A DNA stretch of 64,000 bases from Bettongia penicillata ogilbyi (lineage: Eukaryota > Chordata > Mammalia > Diprotodontia > Potoroidae), in assembly GCA_023548195.1 (NCBI GenBank), contig JAJHZJ010000496.1, forward strand, positions 7,436,144-7,500,143, written 5' to 3'. A program made the position numbers and the translations under genes. A model generated the notes under the pieces. It did not search any database and was not told the DNA's origin. It worked only from the letters and a program-made list of their open reading frames with translations. Below are positions 1 through 11,644 of this stretch, piece after piece; the stretch's first letter is position 1; the number at the start of each line of letters is the position of its first letter.

Positions 1-870
1 TTCAATTCATGTGCTTTAGTAAAAATTATTTTCAACAAAAAGATGTCTTCAAATAAGGTCCTTTAGATCCAAACCAAAAATTTTTTCTTAAAATTCCATT
101 CTACTCTGAATTACTTTAGAGATTAAACTTCTTCCTCATTTTACAATATTATATTCTGACATGCCACAGTATAATTCTTTACTTCTGGGCTTTGAGATCT
201 ATAATATCATCAGGGTGGGGTAAAATCACCCACCTCTGGTCTTCTCATAGTATTCTACCTCCCAGAGGAGCAAAGGATATTCCTTCCATAGAGTTCTTTA
301 CCTTTGTGTAGTCAGACATTCCACAGCTGCTAAGCACAGCTGGGCTGCTGCTTCAGATGGTGGCAAGCTCTTTGTCTTTAGCCAGGCACAAACATAGCTA
401 CATGCAGGGAATTCAGATGAGGTGCACGCAAAAGATGTATGCTAAAGAGGGCACATTACTATTGCCCTACCAACTGGGAAGTGGAAAAGACCAAAGGTCT
501 TGCTTAATAGGCAGTCCTCATGAGCTGTGATAGAAAACAAAATTAGCTTCTGGTGCCCAGTCTTCTGGAGAGAAGGAGGCACTGTCCTTAGTTAGCTAGA
601 CTGGGTGCTAGATGAGAGAGAGATCAGGATTTGAAGCCCTACCAGTGTGGTACCACGAGCCAGAGCTTCTGTTCCAAGGGCATTGTCTTTAAGAATGCAG
701 GGTCACCTCAATGGCACTGGACCTGGGTTTTAGACTAGCCATAAATGTCATACTATGGTCTATTTAAAATTGCTTCAGTCACACTTTCAACTAACAAGAA
801 AAAAAAGTAGATTTGAAATGACTATCACATGAAATATGGTAAGAGAGAGTAAAACTTTGCTTTGGCTATG
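1..870. other. No recognised feature
   Basis: Ordinary AT-rich sequence. I see no coding signature, RNA gene or repeat that I can name. Confidence 0.4.
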
Positions 871-874
871 ATAC

Positions 875-1075
875 AGAATTATAGAATATCAGAGTTGGAA
901 GGGATCCCAAAGGTCATCTAGTTCAATCCATACCTGTAACCTGAAATTCGGTCTACAACCTCTCTTAAGTATTTATTTATCCTTAGCTAGAATGCTTTCT
1001 ATGATGGGGAATTCACTACCTACCAAGGGAGGTCATTCCATATTCAGATAAGTGATTTTTTTTAGGAAGTTTAAG
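875..1075 (-). mobile_element. CR1/L3-like LINE 3'-end fragment
   Basis: Read on the plus strand it shows the usual antisense layout of CR1-superfamily 3' ends: GAGTTGGAAGGGATC, then GTCATCTAGTTCAATCC, then GATGGGGAATTCACTACCT and a TTAGGAAGTTT block. It has no coding capacity and is an ancient amniote LINE relic. Confidence 0.55.
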
Positions 1076-1154
1076 CAATCAGTCAAGCATATATTTGCAG
1101 ACCTGGTGATCTTTCTTTTATAAATCACATTGAAACAAAACAAAACAAAAAAGA

Positions 1155-1365
1155 GATAGAATGGCGCAATGGAAAAAAATCCACTGTATTTTAAGTCGGA
1201 AGACCTGGGTTCTGATTCTGCCTCTGTTGCTTACTGAATGTGACCTCATGCAACTCATTTAATTTCTGTGTCCATCAGTTTCATTTTCTGTAAACTAAAG
1301 GGCTAGAGAAAAGTTCTCTTAAGTCCCATTCATCTTTAAATCTATAATCCTATCATCCTGTGAAC
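1155..1365 (+). mobile_element. MIR/CORE-type SINE
   Basis: tRNA-derived SINE with a B-box-like GGGTTCTGATTC, a tGTGACCTcaTGCAActCA core, the TCAGTTTCaTTTTCTGTAAA block and a degenerate tail. It is heavily diverged. Confidence 0.6.
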
Positions 1366-2304
1366 TTTGTTCCATCACATCTTAGGCACATAGAGGAGGA
1401 AAATTGTAACAATGAATGGAGAGAACAAACATCAAGCCAGTTGTAAAAGTGAATCTGTGTTTATTGCAGCAATCGAAATTGCAAGCTTTATAAAAAGTTC
1501 ATCAGAATCTGCTATACTGAAAACTCTGGAAAACCTTCACAGAGTTCTAAGTACCCCATTAAGTACAAATGCATTTTAGTTAAGTATCTCATGTGTACAT
1601 AATTGAGAATTTCAATTGACATGAAATTGAATGATGAATACCAACCAACAAAAAGACAGGAAAAGAAAATCAAGGCTTTTCTGCCATCCATGATCATCTC
1701 CCACCATGCTCTTCCTCTCGGTGACTTTTCTTTTGCATTTCCTCCTCTGTGGTTTCTATCATGTAGCAATGCCTTGCAATTTTATACATGAATATATAAT
1801 GCACTTATAAAAATATATGTGTGTGCATGCTATACACAGTACATGTATGTGTATACATACATATATGCATTTCTTTTCCAGGAGGCTGTTTTAACAAGCA
1901 TGCATCTTGATAATTAATTGCTCTGGTATTCAGTCGAAGTGTATTGTCTCTCTCTCATTCATACATATCAATTCAATGAAAAAATGTTGTATTCCATATA
2001 TATTTTTTAAAAAACTGCTTTTTCTCTCAGTCCCAACTTCATTTGCAAGGGCAGGACTATTTTACTATAAATCCCAAACCTCACTTGTCCAAAAAAGGAG
2101 TATTCATTCTCTTATTTGGATTGCAGAGTATAGTTGAATACTCTCAATTTAGTGAGTAATGGAATCAGTTTACAGGATGATTCAAGGCAGGAAAGCTTCG
2201 GGTGATGCTTGGTGTCAAGTGCAGGTGTGTTCTTTTTTGGGGGGGAGGGGTTGATTGTCCAAATAAATACACTTTCTGTAAGGAAGATCGATTATACAAT
2301 CCAT

Positions 2305-2400
2305 CAATCAATCAATAGGTATGTATGAAGCTAGGAATACGAAGGCAAAAATAAAATAGTCCCAACCCTCAAGGAGCTTATGTTCCATCATTCTATCTAC
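2305..2400 (-). mobile_element. L2 LINE fragment
   Basis: Antisense L2 3' region. CAATCAATCAATAGGTATG is followed by a degraded 'rank/size' block and the characteristic CCTCAAGGAGCTTATGTTCC. Confidence 0.5.
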
Positions 2401-2439
2401 TGCCAAATTAAGGATGGAGAAAGGTGAACTGGGTGCGAC

Positions 2440-2635
2440 CAGGAGTTGAATACTCATTCTATAGATAAGTAATAGAAAGAGGCTGTAAACGGAAGACCTG
2501 ACTCTTGCTACTGGGATGACTTTGAAGAAACCCCTTCTCTTTTCTACACATTAGTTCCCTCATCTGTCAAATGAGAGAGGATAGACCAGATGACCTCTGA
2601 GATCCCTTTCACTTCTAGTTAAGATTCCCCTGGAA
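2440..2635 (+). mobile_element. MIR-type SINE
   Basis: Contains a degraded MIR body: AAGACCTGACTCTTGC, TAGTTCCCTCATCTGTCAAATGAG, then GATGACCTCTGAGATCCCTTTC, the common marsupial MIR 3' extension. Confidence 0.5.
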
Positions 2636-2668
2636 AATCATGGAGTCAATGAGAGAACTGTATTCACA

Positions 2669-2786
2669 AGTCTAACAGCATTCAGCTCAAGCCATATGAT
2701 GCCTGAACTTTACAAACACTTAGAGGAGTCTAACAGCATTCAGCTCAAGCCATATGATGCCTGAACTTTACAAACACTTAGAGGAG
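2669..2786. repeat. 58-bp perfect tandem duplication
   Basis: Two head-to-tail copies of a 58-bp unit (2669-2726 and 2727-2784), plus two further matching bases, are identical by eye. The unit starts AGTCTAACAGCATTCAGC and ends AAACACTTAGAGG. It is not low-complexity and does not overlap a repeat I recognise, so it looks like a recent local duplication or an assembly artefact. Confidence 0.95.
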
Positions 2787-3374
2787 CCTTTCTTTTAGGG
2801 CTGCAGAATCTTGTTTTGCTGGGGCTAATTAAGATACACCCTCTCAATCCTGGAGGATCACACAGGTGCCTATAGTAAGCCATATGTCATAGGCTGTATT
2901 CCAGCAAGCTTAAGAGATTAATATCCAGCCATTATTATGAATTATTCTGTTGCATTGAGTTAATGGGGCTCTTTTGTTCTAATTAAAGGACCAGCCTGGC
3001 ATCTGAACAGAAGCTTAGCCAGTATAGTTAAAGTCTTGTGTTAATGAACTACATATTTTTTTCAATTGAAAAGCCTAATTATTTTATTATCTAGAAAGCT
3101 TAGTAAATAAGAATGCTCAGCTACTTCAAGAAACCCCTTTCAATCCATCTTTATGCAGATAGCCAATAGTCCTGGTGTCTTTTTATTCTAATTTAAATCT
3201 CGGTTTCACTTGCTAATGCTATTTCTGTTATTTCCTATGTATCTTCTAGATGAGTAAATCAGAATAAAGAGGTGATTTGCTGAAGCTCTCTCATTAGAAG
3301 AATTGCCTTTTTCAGTTTATCTGTTTCAAAGATGTGGCATATTTTTATTCTAAAAGTTTTTGAGGTTGTTGGGG

Positions 3375-3595
3375 AAAGTAGTGTGGTATAGTGGGAAAAA
3401 GATTGGTTCTTGAGTCAGACATGCCTTGGAATCAAATCCTGGTTTTGCCATTTTTTACCCATGTGACCTTGAGCAAGTCATCATTTATTTACCCTCTTTA
3501 CTCATTTGTAAAATAATGTCATTGGACTTGATGGACTTTATGATTCCTTCTGATCCTACACCCACGATCCTCTCTTTCCTGGGGAAGCTCTACAC
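3375..3595 (+). mobile_element. MIR-type SINE
   Basis: Good MIR layout: GTGTGGTATAGTGGG head, AATCAAATCCTGG B-box region, CATGTGACCTTGAGCAAGTC core, CTCATTTGTAAAATAATG and a GATTCCTTCTGATCCTA end. Confidence 0.65.
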
Positions 3596-3659
3596 TAATA
3601 TGGTTAAAAGTGGTTCATCTACTCAACCCCAGTTATTATAAATCATTTTTCTTTAGACG

Positions 3660-4870
3660 TCCCAGTAAATTTCTCTTTATTCATTGGATACTGTGACAGG
3701 CAAAGGTTTCTTAACAATTGTACCAAAGCTTCAACCTTCCCCAGTGGATTCTTACAGAGAACATGTATGGACTTATTTTTAATAACAATGGAAAGATCCT
3801 CCATAGTATTTGACTATGCTTGGTTTTGAAAGGCAGCCTGGCAAACTGAAGGAAAACCAGCTAGTAATGGCACAGTTGCTTTGTGGGATGTTTATATGCA
3901 ATGATGATTTAAGCCTTTTATTCTTTATTTCTATCATGTATGCAAAACCAACATTTCAATCTATGATTTAAATTTCAGAGCCTGAAAATATACCCAACAG
4001 TATGATAATACACAGAACAGTATGATAGAATAGTAAAATGAAGGGGAAATCATTATAATATTAGCAAAGGAAAATTCAAGCCCTATGCCTCCTTGTTCAG
4101 GTTAAATTCAGTTTCTTAAAAGTCTTCAAAAAGGTGTCCAAGTCTTTTCTTTGTGTATGAACTTCATGCTAAAAACAGGTAGACTAGAGGCTGGAACTGG
4201 GGCATTATTTCATATTTATGGTTTTTCATTACAGTCATTATTGGTTGTATATAAAATGGGTGTGGACCCATATAAACTGATAGCTAACTAGGTGCCTCTG
4301 CATATCTCATTAAAATTCAGGAGTTTATTTCTATCCTCCCATAATCTGTTACTATTCACTGTTACAAACTTGAAGGGGAAAAAAAAAACCAATATGATGG
4401 ATGGAGCAGTGAGATGATTTGATGCTTTCCACTCCAAGCAAAGATGAGATCAAACAAGAGAAATTCCAATTTTTCTATCCAGCTCCCATGATAACCTGCG
4501 CTCTACCTGGAAAGGTACTTTGTAGTCTGGAATAGTAGAGAAAATGTGAGTAGGATGCCCCATCCAGGTACATGATAGGGATGAATATGTTATACTTCAG
4601 TCACAATGATTTGCACACAATGAAAAAAAATAATAAATAAATGAAGGCATCATATTTTCCTACACATTGGATATTGATTCAGAAATGGATATATGTACAA
4701 TGTAATGTTAATGTTTAAAGTAAGCTTTCTTAAAAAAATTAAATGGAGATAAAAATATTACTTGTGCATTTCGTTTTTCTCTGACATGACAAATCATCGT
4801 CTTATTTCATACATAAGCTAAAATAGTGATTGGAGTTTAAGATGGACCAATTGTTCTTACTGGGGAAATG
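3660..4870. other. No recognised feature
   Basis: AT-rich sequence with short A-runs near 4380 and 4625. I see no gene and no repeat I can name. Confidence 0.4.
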
Positions 4871-4874
4871 TGCA

Positions 4875-5120
4875 TGTAGTGATAATAAAAGTTAGTATTT
4901 CCGTGATGTTTTAGAATTTGCAGAACCTTTTCCATCTATTGTCTCATTGGATCTCTCTTGCAAGGTATGTACTACAGGTATTATAGACTTTTACAGATGA
5001 GGAAACTGAGGCTCAGGGAGTTTAAGTGATTTGACCACAACTTATAAATATTAGAAAAATTCAAATGCAGGTCTTCCTGAATCTGAGACCAGAATTCCAT
5101 TCACTATGCCCTTATACAGT
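4875..5120 (-). mobile_element. MIR SINE
   Basis: Antisense MIR: a TCTCATTGGATC block, CAGATGAGGAAACTGAGGCT, TTAAGTGATTTGACCA, then CAGGTCTTCCTGAATCTGAG and a degraded tRNA head near 5110. Confidence 0.65.
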
Positions 5121-6535
5121 TCTATCACAATGAGATGAAAATGGAGAGGAAAATATAATTGCAGGAATGAACTCATTTCTCCACTAAAATCTTCCCCTCT
5201 TGCCTCACTGTGGTCTGTAGATAACAGGGTGATAAAGAGGCTTTGTCCATAAAGCACAGGTTCTAGATGGATCTACTTCTGTGGACTTTGAGCACCAACT
5301 CTGTGACATACTATACATCTGTTTTTGAAGGTCCAACCAGGATTGGTTTGGAGGGGCTAATTGCCATGTTGGCCATAAGTGGCCAATTTAGGTGATATTT
5401 TCTTTTTACCACAGTGATTCTCAGAGACCACCTATTGAGTTACAAAGGAGTTACTTGTCTGTTTAGGTGGAGAGTGTGACTGAATGGATGAAATCAAAGA
5501 ACCTTAAAGAAGATATGATGGTTCATTGGGAATAAAAAGCCATATCCTTGCTAACACTGTTGCTTTTTTGTTACTGTTTGTTTTTGCATAATAGAGATCA
5601 GAACTTAGTTTGCTAATGGTTTCTAACAGTCATCAAAAACCAGTGACCCCAGCAACCATCTTTTTACTGGTTCCTTCAATAGTCACTTGCTCTGAAATGT
5701 GAAATGGAGAACAATTTCCTACTTTTACTTTTCCCACCCTTACCTGCCCTTAGCCTCATGAAAATAATACACAGTGGAATGATTATCAGATTTGGGAATG
5801 ACACAAAGTGCAAAGGAATAGGTAGAATATTGGGGGAACAGTAACCAAACACACATCACCAATCTACAGTGTTAGGTCAGTCCTAATTAAATGAAATGCA
5901 AAGAAGATAAATCATACTTATGATTTAAAAAAAATTCTGCATAGAAATACAGAATAGCTTGGAACAGAATAACAGCAGTTTATATGACAAAAGATCAGTA
6001 GGTTTTAGAGGACTACAAAGTTAGTATCAGTAGTATTATATTGTTGACAAAACAACCACTTCATATTTGGATTGTGGTAAGAGAGTTCCAATGAAATAAA
6101 AAACTTGCTTTATGTTATATTGGTCTGACCATATCTAGAGAATTGAGATTAGTTCTTGTAAGCCCAAGCAAAGTGGGATTTTTTTTTTGTTTTCTTTCTG
6201 GGTTCAGTTTCCTAGGCTCATTGAAAATATCTGAAGAATAAATCTCCTTTGAACCCTGATAATTCATAGCTGTGCTATGGGTTGTGATGCCTTCTGAGCC
6301 AATCAGGAGCTGAGTCTTTGTTATATGTACTGGCAGATTGGTATTTTGCTTGGGAGTTTCACTTGTGAGAAGGACTTTTTGATTCCCTGGATGGGACTCT
6401 GAGCAGTCATTTGTTAAGAGTTCTCCCCCCATCTCCCTCCTCCAGCTACTTAGATGTTGTTCATCATATTAAGATCAATTGAAGGAAACAAGGATGTTTC
6501 ACTTGGAAAAGAGAAATAGGTAGCTAGTCAACTAA
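5120..6535. other. No recognised feature
   Basis: Unannotated sequence. A 105-codon minus-strand open frame (6115-6432) has no recognisable motif, and I treat it as chance. Confidence 0.4.
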
Positions 6536-6536
6536 G

Positions 6537-6592
6537 TGGATAGATAGATGATAGATAGATAGATATAACAATGGATAGATAGACAGACATTA
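6537..6592. repeat. (GATA)n/(GACA)n microsatellite
   Basis: Interrupted GATAGATA and GACAGACA tetranucleotide repeats. Confidence 0.85.
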
Positions 6593-6604
6593 GACACTGT
6601 GCCC

Positions 6605-7110
6605 AGAACTGTGCTAAGTATTGGGTCAATGAAAGAATTGCTAATCAATTGAAGAAAGGCAAAACAAATTGTGGGATATGAGTGCAATGGATTATTTCTA
6701 TGCCATCAGAAGTGATGATTGTGAATATAGAGAAGCAGGGAAAGATGTACAAGAACTGATACTCTGTGAAAAAGCAGAAAAAAGAAAACAGTACACACAG
6801 TGACTAGGGCAATGTCAACAGAACAACCACAAAATAAACAAAAGTGAATGTTACAAAATTACAAAGAAAGAAGCAAGACCAGAAAGGAGAGAAATGAGAT
6901 GTCCTCACCCTACTTCTTTGCAGAGCTTGGAGGTCCATGGTACATTGCACATATTCTCTTTTTTCTGATGTATTCTGATGTATTCTTTTTCTTTAGAGAT
7001 ATCATTTGTTATATGTGGTGCCTTACTCGGGGTGGACAGAGAAACATATTTGGAGAAATTCTGGTGATGTGAAAAACAAATGAATAGCAATAAAATTTAT
7101 TTACAAAATA
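6605..7110 (+). mobile_element. L1 3'-end remnant (probable)
   Basis: Resembles the end of marsupial L1 ORF2 and the 3' UTR in sense: TAATCAATTGAAGAAAGG, GCAAAACAAATTGTGGGATA, AATGGATTATTTCTATGCCA, CTGATACTCTGTGAAAAAGC, AACAGTACACACAGTGAC and later a TCTTTGCAGAGCTTGGAGG block. Frames are broken throughout. Confidence 0.5.
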
Positions 7111-7688
7111 AATAGAAACAATACAATTCCTACCATGAAGGTGTTTAAATTCTAAAGAGAAAGATTAAACATAAAGAGAAGAGAGAAAAGAGATGGTGGA
7201 GATAGATGGGGAAATAGTATGGAGGCCTAATGATGGCCAAGGTAAGATGAGGGTAAAACGTACCTGTCGCAACCAACAGATCCAGGTTTGGTGTCTTAAG
7301 TTGCTTGGGTGCTGGAAGTGAGGATGGTGGGTAGGAAGTAGACCACATTGAGGAAATAACTAGGAAGTGACATGAAAGCCTGATTCCTGGCAAGAGAGAA
7401 CCTCCAGTAGCTATCTCCAAGGACTAGGACCATATAGAAGAAAAATTAGACTTTTTCTACTTGTCCACAGAGGGCAGAGCCAGTAGTGAATGAAAGTTTA
7501 AAAAGGGAGATTTAAGTTTGCTATCAGGAAAAAAAAAACTTTCTCACATTTAGAATAATTAAAAATGGAATTAGATCGCTAGTGAGATAGTGGACTCTCC
7601 CTCACTGGATGTCTTAAGGAAAAGTTGCATATTGATTTGATAGATTTTTTAAGAGAGGATATTATTTTTAAAAATTAATGAATGTTAA

Positions 7689-7693
<5 letters not shown>
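7110..7693. other. No recognised feature
   Basis: AT-rich sequence up to the (TG)n tract. No gene or nameable repeat. Confidence 0.35.

Positions 7694-7735
<42 letters not shown>
7694..7735. repeat. (TG)21 microsatellite
   Basis: Uninterrupted TG dinucleotides for about 42 bases. Confidence 0.95.
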
Positions 7736-7739
<4 letters not shown>

Positions 7740-8084
7740 GGTAATTTACTTCAGAACACTGTAAGAAAAATGAATGTCAACCAACATTTGTTAATAATGT
7801 CTGTCTGTGTGTGTTAAGGAAAGTACTTGGAAATTGTTTATAAAAACAGTAAAAGTATGAAAGTAATGCTACCTGATCCTCAAGACAGGTGTTATTAGCA
7901 AAAAAAAGTTACTTGTAATAGATAAAGCCTGGGAGATTTCCCAGTGAAATCAGGAGTAAACACAACAACCACTGGCATTAAGATACTTACAACCTCCATT
8001 ATCTGAATTTTAAGGAAATAAACACAGGTTAAAAAAAGAGGAAAAATTATATCTATCTCTAGGTGATATGATAATTAATTAATA

Positions 8085-8336
8085 AAATTTATGTTTTTCT
8101 TCAGTTGTTTCAGTTATGCCTGACTCTTTGTGACTGCATTGGGTGATTTCTTGATGAACACCTTAGAATGGTTTTGCCATTTCCTTCATGAGCTCATTTT
8201 ACAGATGAGGAGACATCTATAAACAGAGAGTAATTTGTCCAGAACCAGATAGCTAATAAGTTTCTGAGGCCATCAAGATGAGTCTTCCTTTTTCTCATGG
8301 CAAGCACTCTCTCCACTGCACCTCCTAGCTGCCCCT
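8085..8336 (-). mobile_element. RTE-tailed tRNA SINE (marsupial)
   Basis: Read antisense, the 3' tail comes first: CAGTTATGCCTGACTCTTTG, a GGTTTTGCCATTTCCTTC block and CTCATTTTACAGATGAGG. The tRNA-derived head follows in reverse, ending CTGCACCTCCTAGCTGCCCC. The tail resembles the 3' end of BovB/RTE LINEs, the usual partner of such SINEs. Confidence 0.75.
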
Positions 8337-8344
8337 ACACAATG

Positions 8345-8826
8345 CTAGGGAACCAACAAAAATAATGTCTTAATAGCTTCAGTGAAGAGTTTGGATAAAA
8401 AAAATAAATCCATTGACATAATAATCTTTTAGGTATATTACTTATAAATACATGAGGAAGAGATAAGGAAAATTCCATTTGACACAAATGCATTAAATAT
8501 CTAGGATTTAACTTACCAAGGACTTAAATAAATTCAATCATAATTCCTGCAGACATCAAAGGAGGTCTAAGGAACTGGAGAGATTTCCAGTGTTCTTATC
8601 TCAGTCACTCCAAAATAGAAAGAAGAGACTAGTAAATTATTGTACAAATGTAATGCTACACCTATTACATTACAAATAGGATTCTTTATAGAATAAAACA
8701 AAATAGAAATTTTTATTTGAAGAAATAAAAGTACAAGAAAGGAGAGGAAGAGGTAGGACAAAGTGAGTCTTCTGAAATATCCAATCTCAAATTATATTGG
8801 TAAAACTATCAAAATTACCTGGCATT
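8345..8826 (+). mobile_element. Old L1 ORF2 remnant, left part
   Basis: Degraded sense L1 ORF2: AAATATCTAGGATTTAACTT followed by a CAAGGACTTAAATAAA block, and later AATCTCAAATTATATTGG, which matches the known 'DLKLYY' region of L1 ORF2. The same element resumes after the half-L1 at 11645, so this L1 was the insertion target. Confidence 0.55.
8811..8823. repeat. TSD of half-L1 copy 1, left
   Basis: AAAATTACCTGGC, repeated exactly at 11645-11657. The 13-bp identity brackets the whole element and marks target-primed integration. Confidence 0.9.
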
Positions 8827-8835
8827 GGGGAGGAG

Positions 8836-8845
8836 CCAAGATGGC
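8836..8845 (+). promoter_or_regulatory. YY1-like site at element 5' end
   Basis: CCAAGATGGC lies about 10 bases from the element's 5' end. In human L1, YY1 binding at an AAGATGGC core near the start sets the transcription start. The same role here is inferred from sequence and position only. Confidence 0.45.
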
Positions 8846-9507
8846 AGAGTAGAAAGACTCACTGTATGCTAGCTCCGAACCCACAGCCCATAAATTTCCT
8901 GTAAAAAGAACTCCCCACAAATTCTGGAGCAGTGGAACCCATGCAGAAACACACTGGAAGAGATTTCCGTTCCAGAGAGGCCTGAAAAGCCGTCCCCAGG
9001 GGTCCATCATGCTCCAGACATGGAGCCCACGCCTGCGCTGCCCTGGCCACGAGGCCTGAGAGAAACAGATCCCAGCAGGCTTCAGGGACAGAACCTCAGG
9101 CGGCTGCAAAGGTCCCTCCACCCACAGGCACTACAGGTCAGTGAGAGAGACTTCTGGGCTGGCCAAGAGGGGAGCGGGGTGTCTCTGTGACTCAGGCCCC
9201 TTTGGGAGGTAGTGGCAGAGGCAGCCGCAGAGGCAACAGCAGTGGCCCAGGACTCCCGGAGCAAGCAGGAGCTCAGGGCCATTAGGGAAGGTCTCTGCAT
9301 AAACCCACTGAGGGAACTGAGCCTGGGAAGCAGCCCTGCCCCCACCTGAGCAACAGAACTTAACCTCACATTGAATAGCAGCCCCGCCTGCCGCTGAAAG
9401 CCCTGAGGCTGAGGAGCAGCATTTGAATTTCAGACCCCAAGCACTAGCTGGGCAGATCTAGGTGGGGGTGGAGAGGAATCTCAGAAGTCAAGTAACTGGC
9501 TGGGAAA

Positions 9508-10608
9508 ATGCCCAGAAAAGGGAAGAAAAATAAGACCATAGAAAGCTGCTTTCTTGGGGGACAGATGTTCCTGCCTTTCATTTCTGATGACAAGGAACAA
9601 TTCTTACCATCAGGGAAAGACGTGAAAGTTGGGGCCTCTGTATCCCAGACATCCCAGGTGGATGTCCAGTGGGCTCAGGCCATGGAAGAGCTCAAAAAGG
9701 ATTTTGAAAGTCGAGTTAGACACGTGGAGGAAAAACTGGGAAGAGAAATGAGAGAGATACAAGAAAAGCATGAAAAATGGGTCAATACCTTGCTAAAGGA
9801 GACCCAAAAAAATGCTGAAGAAAATAACACCTTGAAAAATAGGCTAACTCAATTGGCAAAAGAGGTTCAAAAAGCCAATGAGGAGAAGAATGCTTTCAAA
9901 AGCAGAATTAGCCAAATGGAAAAAGAGGTTCAAAAGCTCACTGAAGTAAATAGTTCTCTCAAAAGTAGAATGTAGCAGAGGGAGGCTAATGACTTTATGA
10001 GAAACCAAGAAATCACAAAACAAAACCAAAAGAATGAAAAAATGGAAGAGAATGTGAAATATCTCATTGGAAAAACAACTGACCTGGAAAATAGATCCAG
10101 GAGAGACAATTTAAAAATTATGGGACTACCTGAAAGCCATGATCAAAAAAAGAGCCTAGACATCATCTTTCATGAAATTATCAAGGAAAACTGCCCTGAT
10201 ATTCTAGAACCAGAAGGCAAAATAAGTATTGAAGGAATCCATTGATCACCACCTGAAAGAGATCCAAAAAGAGAAACTCCTAGGAACATTGTGGCCAAAT
10301 TCCAGAATTCCCAGGTCAAGGAGAAAATATTGCAAGCAGCTAGAAAGGAACAATTCCAGTATTGTGGAAATACAATTGGGATAACACAAGATCTAGCAGC
10401 TTCTCCATTAAGAGATCAAAGGGCATGGAATAGGATATTCCAGAAGTCAAAGGAACTAGGACTCAAACCAAGAATCACCTACCCAGCAAAACTGAGTATA
10501 ATACTTCAGGGGAAAAAATGGTCATTCAGTGAAACAGAGGACTTTCAAGCATTCTTAATGAAAAGACCAGAGCTGAAAAGAAAATTTGACTTTCAAACAC
10601 AAGAATGA
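9508..10608 (+). pseudogene. L1-type ORF1, two premature stops
   Basis: An ORF1p-like RNA-binding protein frame of 366 codons plus the terminal TGA at 10606-10608. Domains in order: a basic N terminus (MPRKGKKNK); a long heptad-rich coiled coil at about residues 59-190; an RRM-like region at about 200-285 starting RSRRDNLKIMGLPES; and a C-terminal domain at about 286-366 with RAW and the YPAKLS motif seen in mammalian ORF1p. Known ORF1p forms trimers and coats its RNA. In-frame stops at 9973-9975 (TAG, codon 156) and 10243-10245 (TGA, codon 246) break it. No indel shifts the frame, so length equals copy 2 exactly. Confidence 0.9.
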
Positions 10609-10739
10609 GAAGAAGCATGAAAAAGTAAACAGCAAAGAGAAGTCATAAGGGACTTACCAAAGGTGAACTGCTTACATTCCTACATGGACAGACAATATTT
10701 GTAACTCTTAAAACTTTTCAGTATCTGGGTAGTTGGTGG

Positions 10740-10812
10740 GACCACACACACACACATACACACACACATACACGTGTGCATGTACACACACATACACATA
10801 TGCATGCACATA
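10740..10812. repeat. CA-rich tract inside half-L1 3' UTR
   Basis: Interrupted (CA)n/(CACATA)n directly after GTTGGTGGGACC. The same position in the other copy also carries CA repeats (51962-52045), so the tract belongs to the element. Confidence 0.85.
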
Positions 10813-11089
10813 CAGAGACAGAGAGCACAGAGTGAATTGAATAGGATGGGACCATATCTTAAAAGAAATTAAGGTAAACGGTGAGAGAGAAATGTAGTGG
10901 GAAGAGAGAGGGTGAAATGGAATGGGGTAAATTGTATCTCATTCAAGAGGCAAGCAGGAGACTTTTTAGTGGAGGGAAAAGGAGGAGAGCTGAGAAAAAA
11001 AAATGAAGTTTACCCTCATCACATTCGACTAAAGGAAGGAATAAAATGCACACTCATTTTGCTATGAAAACCTATCTTACAATACAGGA

Positions 11090-11165
11090 AAGTGGGGGAG
11101 AAGGAGATAAGCAGGGTGGGGGATGATGGAAGGGAGGGCAATGGGAGGAGGGAGCAATTTGAAGT
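11090..11165 (+). promoter_or_regulatory. G-rich polypurine tract in L1-type 3' UTR
   Basis: Many G3-G5 runs close together (GTGGGGGAG, GGGTGGGGG, GGGAGGG, GGGAGGAGGG) on the sense strand. Mammalian L1 3' UTRs carry such tracts, which can form G-quadruplexes. The tract is conserved at 52326-52392. Confidence 0.6.
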
Positions 11166-11644
11166 CAACACTCTTGGGGAGGGACAGGATCAAAAGACAG
11201 AATAGAAACAATGGGGGGTAGAATAGGGTGGAGGGAAATACAGTTAGCCTTACACAACACAACTATTATCAAAGTCATTTGCAAAACTACACAGATAGGG
11301 CCTATATTGAATTGCCTGCCTTCCCAAAGGGAATGGGTGGGGAGGGAGGGATGGGGAGAATTTGGAACTCAAAATTTTAGGAACAACTGTTTAGTATTGT
11401 TCTTGCTACTAGGAAATAAGACATACAGGGAATGGGAAATAGAAAGTCATCTGGCCCTACAGGACAAAAGAGAAGATGGGGACAAGAGAAGGGAGGGATG
11501 ATAGAAGAGAGAGCAGATTGGTGATAGGGAAAATTAGAATGCTCGGTGTATTGGTGTGGGGGGAGGGGAGAAAAGGGGAGAAAATTTGGAACCCAAAATT
11601 TTGTGAAAATGAATGTAAAAAGTTAAATAAATAAATTTATAATG

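Larger units (their letters stand above)
8827..11644 (+). mobile_element. HAL1-like (ORF1-only) L1 derivative, copy 1
   Basis: About 2.8 kb between perfect 13-bp TSDs. It starts GGGGAGGAGCCAAGATGGC, like mammalian L1 promoters. A roughly 680-bp GC-richer 5' UTR leads into ORF1 (9508-10608), then a 3' UTR of about 1 kb holding a CA-rich tract, a G-rich purine tract, AATAAA-type signals and a short A/T-rich tail. No ORF2 (endonuclease/reverse transcriptase) is present. Since the second copy (50072-52879) has the same two ends and length, the absence is a family trait rather than a private deletion. ORF1-only L1 derivatives are known in mammals as HAL1 (half-L1). The element would depend on a full L1 for reverse transcription. 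It sits inside an older L1. Confidence 0.85.

Noticed and set aside
2669..2786. CRISPR-like repeat
   Set aside because: Only two directly adjoining units, with no spacers.
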